A DNA stretch of 64,000 bases from Sycon ciliatum. Lineage: Eukaryota; Porifera; Calcarea; Leucosolenida; Sycettidae. The stretch lies in the NCBI RefSeq assembly GCF_964019385.1, contig NC_088646.1:11688447-11752446 (forward strand), read 5' to 3'. Shown one piece after another: positions 11,775 through 23,100 of this stretch. The position numbers and the translations under genes are program-made. Position 1 is the first letter of the stretch, and each line of letters opens with the position of its first letter. The notes under the pieces are model-generated. The model did not search any database. It was not told the DNA's origin and worked only from the letters and a program-made list of their open reading frames with translations.

Positions 11775-12030
11775 GCTGAGTCGGGTAGCATTTTCTTCAG
11801 GTATCGGGTCCGGGTAGCACGGGTACCCGATCGGGTAATATTTCTATGGTAAGACCACAATGCACACCGGCCCCTTCCCTTGTGCACTGGGTAGACATGC
11901 GTGAATTATTTGTACACGTGCACTGTACATGATGTCATCTGCGACTCTGGGTTTTCGGGTACTATTCGGTATACCCGTCTACCCGAGGTCCTCACGGGTA
12001 GCACGGGTACCCGACTACCCGCGCACACCA
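11775..12030. repeat. CGGGTA-rich palindromic repeat
   Basis: Both flanks carry clusters of CGGGTA/TACCCG, including GGGTAGCACGGGTACCCGA on the left and GGTAGCACGGGTACCCGACT on the right. They can fold onto each other. This resembles the sub-terminal repeats of a non-autonomous DNA transposon, but I could not fix the ends. Confidence 0.5.
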
Positions 12031-12307
12031 CGAATTTTTCTCTAAATGCTGAAGCGGTTTTCTCCCTTGAGTAAATATATTCTTATCCGTCTTCCTTTTT
12101 GCCACTGTAGTCGAAGTTCAATAACCTTTTAAAAGAACCTGTAAGAAAAAAGCCCTGCTGCTTCATCTGCATGCATGCTTGTACTCAGAGTGATGATAAC
12201 CATCAGCATGGACTCATTGGAGTTTACAAATGAGCTAATGGTACTTGTAAAAAGTAGTAGTACAGTAGTATCGCCATCATCGCAACAACAATGGCGAAGA
12301 CGGTAAC

Positions 12308-15300
12308 TTACGCCCGAGAAGCTAATATAAGCTGCTGCTTCTGCTCCTGAAAGCTTAGTATTTTAGTCGCCTTCATTCGGCTGGATTTCGCTGGCGAGGC
12401 CGAACTCTGCAGACAAACACAAGAAAATACATCAAAAGTCCAAAACCACTACTGTGTCAATGCATGGTACAGTATACAACTACGCCAGCAGCAAGAGCTC
12501 TCCAAGAAGTCGAACACTCAAGCAGTTCATTTCAAACGGGTTTGCTACGCCAAGTTAGCGAACGGAAACACACAAAGAGAGAGTATAGTGGTGCAAACAA
12601 CCTCGCCTGGACGGGAACGTACCTTTTTGGGTGTGGCCGCTGGAGCTGCCCGTGTTGGTTGCGCTGGCACATCAATATTCAGCCGTCCTTCTAGAATGTT
12701 ACTGATGGTGGTGTCCACAGACTGAGACGTTGCTGAGTGTGGAAATGCATGAGAGCAACATGCAGATACATTACCGGTACATGAAAAAAATTACTACCCG
12801 GAATAATCAAATCTTCACCTAGGTCTGTACATCTCTCCCCATGCAGCTGGAGTCCACAGACATGTATCTTCACAATTCACAACTGAAGAAGTACACTCAA
12901 ATTTCACCGTAACTTCAACACTCAACACCACCACTGCACTTTTAGGCCAATCATACACCATCACCTCATCAACAGCAAGAACTTTCTCGACAACTCAAGT
13001 GTTGAAGTTTCATTAGGAACGAATTGTCATATTTTGTGGCGAGAGGCCCCACAAGACCACTGATAGCAAGAGCCACGGATAATACCGTTTGTTTGCTCTA
13101 TTCAAACTTAGCTCTCCACGAGCTGTGTACATTGAGGTCAAACTGGACACTACTGAGATCACATATCCAACGCCAGAGCGCTTCAAATGCTACCCATCGC
13201 TGGGTGTCCGAGAAAATTCTCTCCTCGCCAGCCATTTCTCTCTCCTTCATCGTAAACATTTCAAATTCGTTTGCTTGAGTTTCTCTTCATGCTGGCCACG
13301 CGCTCAAAGAATGCCAAGGTGACTCAGCATGTCAGGAGAGGAAATCCCCCGCTCAAGGTGAGTCACTCAGAAATTTTCAACTTTTCCCGTGGCTGAAATG
13401 TTAAGCGCGATATATTTGGAATGCGACATCGCAGCTCTTTGCCGATTGTTGCAATGAAAAGCTGAGCTCTTCGGCTTCTTCCTACATACTTCGTTTTTTG
13501 AAATTCCGTCAAGAATCGATCAAGTTACGAATGTTTTAGTGCGTGCAGATGGAAAATAAAAGAATACTACAGTAAATAGTGGATATAACGTGCCCCTTTG
13601 ATTTTCGATAATTTATCACTATATCCGGTGCATCACTATAGCCGATTTGCATGTATGACTGACACATGGCACATGACTGTGCATGAAATGATGCGTACAC
13701 GCTGGAAAAAGCATGAAAAGCAGCCACGTGTACATGTGGCTGCGTACAGCATACAGGGAAGAATTTTCTCTCAATCACGTCTGCTGCGAGATGCATCCAG
13801 GCAACACTGAATCAGTTTTGGAAGAAATGAACTAAATTTGAAGAACAATTGTTTTGTGATCATCACTCTTGATCAGGATATATGATATTTTCCTGTGCAT
13901 TTGATATGGTTTGCTTCCTGAAACCCATCACAATAAGCGATATATCGGTATAACCGATAATAGTGTGTATAGTGATATTTTAGCTGTATTTTTTGTGATT
14001 CGATTTTGATTTTGGCGAGTTCTATCATTATAGCCGGTATATCGTTACACCCGGTCACTTTATAAACGATACTCACTGTACTACTACTATTGCTAGTTGC
14101 AGCGATTATTTCCGGACTCACCAAGATCTCGAGCAACAATATCGTAGGGTGCGTGAGGGAACACCTCCTGGACTTGCTGCACCATGCGCTCATTAGACGA
14201 CAGACCTGGCATTGCATCATATACTGACATTGTACCTGCAGTGAGCATGCCAAAGAAGAACCAATATTGTGGAAAGGAAGAACATGAGAACAGGTTGGGA
14301 TAGACAATCATGTACAGCATAGCATAGATTAGACTTACATAATAATCATGTTTATAGCATAATCTCTTCCCACAACAAGACACACATGCATGCATGCACA
14401 TGCGTTTGAGGTTGGCTTGACGTTTCACAAGCACACGTGTGTGTGCGTGTGTGTGTGTGTGTGCGCGCGCGCGCGCGCGCGTGTGTGTCGGACCACATCA
14501 CAACGTACCACTCTGGCGTTGTGAGGGTTGTCTCTCCGCACTAGCCCGAGACGATTGGTTTTGAGCTTCTCGCTTCACATGGTCGACGAAATCACGGCGA
14601 GTGTGCTGACACACTGGAACGGACAGGGCGTTGGCCATGACCTGAACAAGAGAAAGAAAAAAAGGAGACGGGAGAAACAGAATAGGTCAGCAATGAACAT
14701 ACAGCACTCTCGGAAGAACGATGAGCCGAAGACCGGACAGGCTAGAATTTTATCAGGTATGGGATGCCTGTATGCACATGGTGGGTCAAACTGTATAGAG
14801 ATTTCTAGATGAAAAATAAGAGCGGCCAAGGCTACGACTGACCTGCCCCGTTCTTCAGCACCAGCCAGTAGTATAGTATGCCTAGAATCAAGAGTAAATA
14901 AGCTCCCAAGAGGGCCACAAGCACCTGGGTGAAGTGTAAGAAGAAAAGCCATGGTGCACAAAGTGAGAACGAGGAGAGGCACATGCCAACATAGAAAGGG
15001 TCTCAAGAGTTGCACGCTCCTGGGAGCTTATGTACTCTTGCTAGTATGAGTAGGATGGGTAGAATCGTGCAATACGGGTACTATGGGTACATGTGCAGTC
15101 ATGACAAAAGAAATCCAACCCATGTGCCGAGAGCAGCGCCAGGGCTCATGCAGCCCTCGGATGGTTTTTTTGGACCGTGCATGTTGTACTAGTAATTGAA
15201 ACGGAAACGCGGAGCTACCTTTGACTCCCGGGGCGGCTTTCTTTGGCCACGACTGTAGTATGGGTACTGTACCTTTGAGATGGGTGTCACAAATGTATAA

Positions 15301-16221
15301 CTATGATCTGATGTAGCTAGGAGCAAATGTAACAGTGAATGCTGCAGAATTAACCCTGTATGCACGGAAAAAATGTACCCAGACTGAATTTGACCTCGAC
15401 TCACCTCAAATTCCATAATTCTCCAGGCCATAACTTTTGTCTCCTTTTGACGATTTTTTCAATCTTAGGCTTCCTGGAAAGCTCATCGCAAGAAGAACAC
15501 ATTGCGCTCACACTTGCCACCACAAGGGTCAAAACGCCTGCGCTACAGCCCAGGATCTTGGTTGCAACGCCAATATTCTGACAGAAGTCGTCTTGTATCA
15601 GCCATTTCGCTCTTCTTGCTCGTAACAACTTCAAAAAAGTTCACAAACTGCTGTGGCACGCCACGAGTCCGTTTGCCATTGTGAACGTGTTTCTACGTCA
15701 CTGCATGCCCACTGGGGAATGATGGGGAAATCCCTCATTCAAATCTGCACACACAGCTATTGAGCGACATTTGCCGTGATTCGACTTTCGACCTTCGTAA
15801 CTCTGGAACCACACATCGGAGCGCTTTAGCGATTGCTTCAGTGGACAGCTGAGAGTTTTCTCTTCGACCTACATATTTTAGTTTTCGAAAATAACCCAGA
15901 AAGGACTGAGTTACTTTCGATTGAAATTTTGAAAAGTTTCGATCCCAGGAGATCGAAAGTTGTACAGTCCGTACACAAAGGGTTAAGCAGCCACAGTAAT
16001 CACATGCAGAAAAGCTATTATTGCCATACCTTTTGAACGCGACTGGAGAACTCCTCATCAGACTCAGCGCCCTCTTTCGTAATTGTAGGCAGAGCCCTGA
16101 ACATGAACAATCAATCATGATAACAGAATAGTAAAGAATTCTTCAGAATAGCACAATGACGAGAGATACTGGTGAGAAGGTCAAACAAAATAGACATGTA
16201 CTGAAGTACTTGTTCTCGTAA

Positions 16222-16263
<42 letters not shown>

Positions 16264-16266
16264 ACT

Positions 16267-16340
<74 letters not shown>

Positions 16341-17098
16341 GAGAGAGACAGAGACAGAGAGAGAGAGAGAGGCACAGAGACAGACAGACAGACGGAAAGA
16401 GATAAAAGAAAATTAAAGACTACTTGTACTGGCAGTGCAGAAGCTAGCTTACCTCACATGAAATGCAGTAAACGGAACGAACAAGAAAAAGAACAAGTCG
16501 GGAATGATGGAGCTGTGGAAATAATGCTGTACACGGAACAACACAGAACAAAGAACCATCAGGTGAGGCATTCAGAGAAGGCTCCGAGGAATGGGAAATC
16601 TGTTTCGCATCTGAAATTCGTGTTGCACACATCAACTCTTTCAGCGAGTACGGTGTGCAGGGTTAGCACTTAGAAAGCAAGTCAGTCCAAGAAGGAGCAC
16701 ATAGTGAAGTTGCAAGGCATATTCTGAGAGCCATTGGAGCACATAGTGAAGTTGCAAGGCATATTCTGAGAGCCATTGGAGCACATAGTGAAGTTGCAAG
16801 GCATATTCTGAGAGCCATTGGAGCACATAGTGAAGTTGCAAGGCATATTCTGAGAGCCATTGGAGCACATAGTGAAGTTGCAAGGCATATTCTGAGAGCC
16901 ATTGCAAGAGGCCACATGTATCCAAGGTAAGCACAACAGAGCTACGTACCGGTGCGATTGGGAATGGTCGCCATGAAGTGATGACAATCTTCACGCAAAT
17001 GCAATGGAAAAGTAAGAGCAAAAAAACACATAAGCACACACAAATACACTAGCCCTCCTAGCAAACATAACTAGCCAACACTGGATGAACACACACAC

Positions 17099-17139
<41 letters not shown>

Positions 17140-20100
17140 ACATACACTTCTAAGTGGAAAGGATTGAGAAAAGGTCTCATTCAATAGACATCATAAGGTC
17201 TCAAACAGCACCATTACCAAGAAGACAGGGCTACCATGTCCTCAAAGCGAACATGTACCAAAGTGCACCAACCCACAGCGGCCCAATTACATCTGCAACA
17301 AACTCACCGGTCGAACACTGGACTGTACGGAAAACGGCCATTGTCTGTAAGATGATACAGAAGACAGGGCAAGACATACAAACCATATCAATATACGAGT
17401 ACAAGTTCTAGGCATTCAGTACTCTCACCATCTCCACTGATGTAATCTGTATGATCAAAACAGCTGCATGGAGGAATTGATGCCAGTGTCTTATGCAACT
17501 ACATGTATTTGTACCTAATTGAAGTCATGTAACTGGTGCGGTGAACGAGGTCAGCCAAAGAGTGCATGTGTTGTGTGGAGTACGGATTCAATGATGAACA
17601 ACTTTAAGGTTGCATCAAGGGACAGTCGTGTATGACAAAATATCAGTGCACTACAGACAGGAGGACTTACTTGAATGCCATCAGAGCTGTACCAGTGTTC
17701 ACACCATTCTCAGGGTGTGTTAGTACGGGCAATGATGAAGTATCTACAAGGAACAAGAACTCACGCACGCACAAGCACACACACACACACACTCACGCAC
17801 GCACACACACACGTGCACCCACACATCCACACACATGCACACAAATCCAGTTTTAAGCATGCACATCAAGATCAACAAACCGACAGAGTACGCATAGTCC
17901 ACCTGGTGAGAGCACAGTCCGTGGCACATGTCCTCTATCTCCTCAACTCAACTATACAAGCCAGAGCTCAACATACATGGCCGCCATACAGCATAACAGA
18001 GGTATGAAAATTTGTTCATCTCCCCATGAAGAAATAACGAAAGACCTTTCTACCCAGTCGTATGCCACTGATCAGACTGACAGCAAGTCCCCCCCCATGA
18101 TCGACATTCATATTTGGGCCATGTGACTTCTGCAACCCCGATCGTACAAAGAGAGAGAGAGAGAGCCCTGTGAGGTGAATGCCTGTTGATTGGCGTTATT
18201 GTGCCACATGTTGCAATACCTTGCAGGTGGTTTTGTAACCGCTCGGTGAGAGGTACTGGTCCCTCTGACACAGCATACGGACCATGGCCCATGGTATTAT
18301 GCATTACAGGACATCGCGATGGCTCAATGACCTAACAGATAGAGAACAAACAAAGAGCACAGGCAAAATTGCAGAATGGCTCAGACCACGCAGTGGTTGC
18401 CAGCTATTCTGGATTATATGAAGAATGCGATGTCGAACATATCAACGTGTTTGGCCTAGTTTCCTAGCATGTGACAGCTTTTTTGTAGTGAATAATTTAT
18501 GTTTTATTTTGTTTTTGTGCGTTTTCATGCGCATGCTTGTATAAAATAGCCCGTGTTACCCTTCAGCCAGTTGGCCTTTTGTATTGCGAGCGTTGGAGAA
18601 CATAAGGGCGGGCACGGGTGGGACGTTGATATGTTCGACATCGCATTCTTCATATAATCCAGAATAGCTGGCAACCACTGCGTGGTCTGAGCCATTCTGC
18701 AATTATATTTCAGAATGCTCTGTCTCCATATCAACGTGATTTTGTAGCTTTACTGTCAGTGGTTGACAGCGTCTTTTGGCGGGATAGGACCGCATTGGCA
18801 AATGAGATATCATGTTGAGGCTTATAGTAAAATTTCTGGAAGACAGACTGACTACTCCAGTCAGCTGCTTTCAGGATTTCATTTGTTGTGACGCCGGAGT
18901 CGGCAGCGGCCGAGGCAGATGCACCCCTTGTGGAGTGTGCCTTGAAGATAGATGTATCAATACCTGCTTGTGAGAGGCAGGATTTAAGCCACCGTGCGAC
19001 CGTAGAGGAGGTCACCGCCTTGTGAGGCCGAATGGTCGCAAGGAATACGCGAGTCTCACCCGAGCGGTGAGGCTTGGTTCTTTGTTCGTATTCCATCAAG
19101 GTTGTGACCGGGCAGAGTTTAGCCTCATCCGGAAATTTAGCAAAGAAGAATTCAGTCAGAGGTCTCGATTGTCGAGACTGTTTTGCGAGGGCACCTGTTT
19201 GAAAGGTTACGCCTTCTGGAGAGAAATGTTGAAATTTAATATCAAGATTTGCTAAATCAACCGACCGGGATGGTCGAGTTAACGCAAGTAGCATGGCAGT
19301 TTTGTGAGCAAGACTGCTCAGTGATAAGTCATTGTTATTGCCCAAAGATACAATATATGACAACACCTGGGCAACATCCCAAGTGGTACTATATCTGGGC
19401 TGTGGGGGTCTTTGGTGGAAAACTCCCTTTAGGAGTCTTATGACCAGGGGATGCTGTCCAGCATCATAGCCATCAATTTTATCATGGGCAGATGAGATTG
19501 CAGAGCGGTAGTTATTGATAGATCTATACTGGTAGCCGTCTTTGAAAAGAGACGCCAGAAAGTTGATTATGACAGAGACATCACTTGAAAAGGGATCTGA
19601 GTCCCGTTCAGAACACCAGCTACTCCATTTGTTAAACAAGGAATCATACGTCTTACTAGACTTCTCTCTCCACGATGCGATGAGGAGGTCTGAAGCCTCT
19701 GTTGAAACTTCATTGCTCGTGAACTTTTTCCGCAGATGTTCCACGCGGCTAGACGAGGGTTTATGTCGGGTCTGTTCACACTGTGTGTGGGTTGGATGAG
19801 GTTGTCCATCTCCGGTAGGAGGAGTGGCTCTGCTATTAACAGCTCCAGCAGAAGCGGGTACCATGGCTGACTGGGCCACACCGGGGCAACCAGTATCACC
19901 TGCGCTTCTTGCTCCTTGACCTTGGCTAAGGTTCTGCCGATCAGGTTCCATGGCGGATTTGCATATCCGTGATATCTGGTCCAATCCAGAGAAAATGCAT
20001 TCGTTTCCATTGCCATGGGGTCTGGCCGCCAGCTGGCAAATAGCGGAAGCTGGTGAGTCAGCCGAGATGCAAACAGGTCCACGTCCAGGGGGCCCATGAT

Positions 20101-23100
20101 CTTGTTGATTACTTGAAAAACTCTTGGATGAAGCATCCAGTCTGATCTGTCTTTCATCGTCCGCGATTCCTCGTCCGCGACTACATTCTTGGATCCTGCC
20201 AGGTGGGTCGCCTGCAGAACTATCTGCCTTTCCATGCACCATGACCACAGATCTCGTGTTAGATGGTTCAGGGTCGCTGACACGGTTCCCCCGTACTTGT
20301 TGATGTACGTCAATGCTGTTGTGTTGTCCATTCTCAGGAGTATTGTAACATTTTTGCGAGATTTCGCAAAGGTTTTCACAGCCAGAAATGCTGCCAGCAG
20401 TTCGAGACAATTGATGTGCATCTCTCTTTCCGAGTGTGTCCAAGGTCCACCCGTGCGGTTGCCCTGACACACCGCACCCCAACCAATTGTCGACGCGTCT
20501 GTTTCTATCACCAGGTCTGGTTTGGGAGACAAAAGGTTCCGGCCGTTCCATTCTGATAGGTGATTTATCCACCAAGATAGCTCGTTCAGAGCTTCTCTTG
20601 TCAGCGGACACGGATGATTGTAGTCCTGACGGCCCTCCTCCAAGGAGTCTTGGAGACAGTTTTGAAGGTTTCTGTAAAACAGAGGAGCTTGCGGCACTGC
20701 TTGTGCTGCATGGTTCAGTTTGCCCAAAAGGCGAGAAACCACAATCGCTGATTGATGAGGCTCCTGATGTAACTTTCTTGCCTCTGCACGAGTTTTCTTC
20801 AATTTCTCGCCTGGGAGTTTCATTGTCATGGTTTCTGAGTTTATCGTGAAACCAAGAAACTCTACTTCCTTGCTGGGAGTGAGTTGCGACTTCGGGAAGT
20901 TCACCACGAATCCCAGATTTTGCAGAAGGAAAATCAGACCGCCCGTGTGGTCGATTGCTTTGCTTTGGCTGTCTGCCATGATCAAGATGTCGTCTATGTA
21001 GATTATCAATCTCAGACCGAGGGATCTCAGAACGACTACTACTGCTCTGGAGGTCTTGGTAAAGACCCACGGAGCTGACGACAGACCGAAGGGCAGGCAA
21101 TTGAACTGGTAGAGTTTGTTCTGCCACACAAAGCGTAGACAGTTTCGATCGTTCAAGTCCATTGGGATCGTGAAGTAGGCATCCTTCAGATCGACTTTTG
21201 TCATGAAGTCTCCCTGACGAAGCAGGTCTTTCAGCATGTGAATTCCCTCCATTTTGAAATGGACTGGTTCTATGAATTGATTCAAGGCTTTGAGGTTTAT
21301 TATTGGCCTGATGGCTCCGTCCTTCTTTGGGACTGCAAAGAGTTGAGAGATGAAACTGGGGGGCTCCGCTCCCATTATTGTGGGCATTGAAACTTCTGAA
21401 ATTGCCCCTTTGTTGATCATCGAGATTACCTCGGAAGAGATTTTTGTTCTCTCTTCCTCTCGAAACACAATCTCTCGTGGAGGGTGAGCCTGAAAAGGTC
21501 TCTGCAACCACTGAATCCTGTACCCTTGAATACAGTTCAAGACCCACTGGTCTGAGCTTATTGCCTTCCAATTCTCTGCAAACATTGCTACTCTCCCCGC
21601 AACTTGGGGTCGTTGAAACACAACAGTCTCCGTCATGTCTTTGACACACATTTGTTTCAGAGCACTCACAACAGAGGACATTGGATAAGGTTGAGCAACT
21701 TTTATTTCCTTTAGAGGAAGGGGTAAAGGCGATGCATTCTCTGAGCTCACTTGCTGGGCTCGCGGCTCCTGTCGCTCTGGTTGAGTGGTTTCCGGTTGCC
21801 GCCGAACCGGAACTGATTGCCGTGACCGTTGTAGGGTCGAAAACGGCTGGTGTTGTTGAAGTTGCCCCGACTCGAGTGGCCTCCCCGAGGGGCACCGGTT
21901 CGGCCTCCACGAAAAGACAAGCCAGGTGAAGACTTGCCACGAGTGGAGCTGGAGGCTTGAGAGAGACACTTGATCTCCTCGTTCCGTTCTTTGGCTCTCT
22001 TGGAGAAGCCCTCTCCGAACAACTGAGGGGCAGACGCCTTGTAGATGGGATCATCCTCAGCCATGTCGGCGAGATCCCGATTCATGCACATGATTGCATT
22101 TCTTCGCCTGTCTCTGTTCAGGTACATATTGGCGTTGCCGATAAAGGCCAGAGCAGTCCTGCATGCCTCAACGGCCTCCCCCGCGGTCAGGGTATCCTTT
22201 TGTGCCTCTTCAAGCACGTGAGTCAAAGGACCCACAGCGTCAAGGAGCAAGGCCTGTTGCTTAGACAGGGCCTTGTCACGCGACTTCGTCGCAGGGTGAA
22301 GACGAGATTTAATCATCTTGTCCATCAACGGCGGGGTAGCCACGTCAATCCGTGGACGCCCGAAACGACTACGCCATTGGCGTCGAACTTCGTTCGAGGT
22401 GGAAGCAGTAAAATGCTCTTGAAAAAACTCCAAGGTTTCCGAAGACACCTTGAAGTCTGTGCCAGACTTGTCCAACACATTTGAGTCCTCCATCTCCTCC
22501 TCGGACTCGTAGTCTGACGGAACGTCAGCATTGCGGGTTTTACCCGGGGTTGATGAGGCGCTTGGCGCCAGAACGGAAAACGAGGCACTTCGTGCCGGGT
22601 TGGACATTGGTCGAGCCGCTTCCAGAGCAGACACTCTCTCCGCAATGTCAGACATATTTGATCCAATATGCTCCACCACCTGCGTCACCTTCCCAAGCCG
22701 GGAGATCATCTCCGTCATCAATTGTGTCTGCGATGGCTGACCAGCAGCATCAGACGCGTTATCAGTGACATGATCCATGATGAGAATGGAATGCAGGCGT
22801 TCAGCAGATAAGCAAACAGGAGGCGATTTCAAGCGAGCTAGAAAAAAGGCCAACTGGCTGAAGGGTAACACGGGCTATTTTATACAAGCATGCGCATGAA
22901 AACGCACAAAAACAAAATAAAACATAAATTATTCACTACAAAAAAGCTGTCACATGCTAGGAAACTAGGCCAAACACGTTGATATGGAGACAGAGCATTC
23001 TGAAATATAATTGATGATTCATGGGACAACATCTTTACAGTGACCAATATGGTTCAGTGGTGTATACAATCAACTACATTTGCACAATGTGACAATGGGA

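Larger units (their letters stand above)
9966..12307. other. Convergent intergenic region, COA6/AUP1
   Basis: Contains the 3' flanks of both genes. No coding exon was recognised. It holds CA repeats (11049-11124, 11571-11598), a MITE (11165-11480) and a CGGGTA-rich palindromic segment (about 11775-12030), listed separately. The remaining sequence shows nothing I can name. Confidence 0.5.
18371..23008 (-). mobile_element. Complete DIRS-type tyrosine-recombinase retrotransposon
   Basis: A unit of about 4.64 kb in AUP1 intron 3, in the same orientation as AUP1. It encodes gag-like, RT/RNase H/methyltransferase and tyrosine recombinase frames, all open. Inverted terminal repeats of about 140 bp lie at 18441-18580 and 22844-22984. 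The outer ends (18371-18440 and 22985-23008) are not repeats of each other. Their complements are fused side by side at 18624-18738, the internal complementary region typical of DIRS elements. Both ends meet the flank at AATT (18367-18370 and 23009-23012), and the fused copy also contains a single AATT. No target duplication is seen, as expected for recombinase-mediated insertion. Ends are accurate to about 4 bp. Confidence 0.95.

Noticed and set aside
14840-14925. Hydrophobic stretch VLVALLGAYLLLILG as an AUP1 exon
   Set aside because: The donor is weak (GTCAGT) and its phase does not match exon 10; the acceptor is a duplicated copy of exon 3's.
16694-16903. Possible CRISPR-like array
   Set aside because: The units are directly adjacent with no spacers, and the context is a eukaryotic intron.
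16641-17039. Periodic 14-residue repeat 'protein' in three reverse frames
   Set aside because: It is the 42-bp minisatellite, whose unit length is a multiple of three. AUP1 exon 7 (16950-16988) lies in the same stretch in a different frame.
18050-18304. 84-codon reverse frame taken whole
   Set aside because: Only 18331-18220 of this frame is AUP1 exon 4; the rest is intron after the GTATTG donor.
19900-22054. N-terminal 700 codons of the recombinase frame as a separate protein
   Set aside because: Low-complexity composition in exact overlap with RT points to a shadow frame. It is kept only as a finding to test.
18731-22054. DIRS recombinase as a phage-type integrase or horizontal bacterial gene
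   Set aside because: The YIDD reverse transcriptase, RNase H, split inverted repeats and circle-junction repeat place it in a DIRS retrotransposon.
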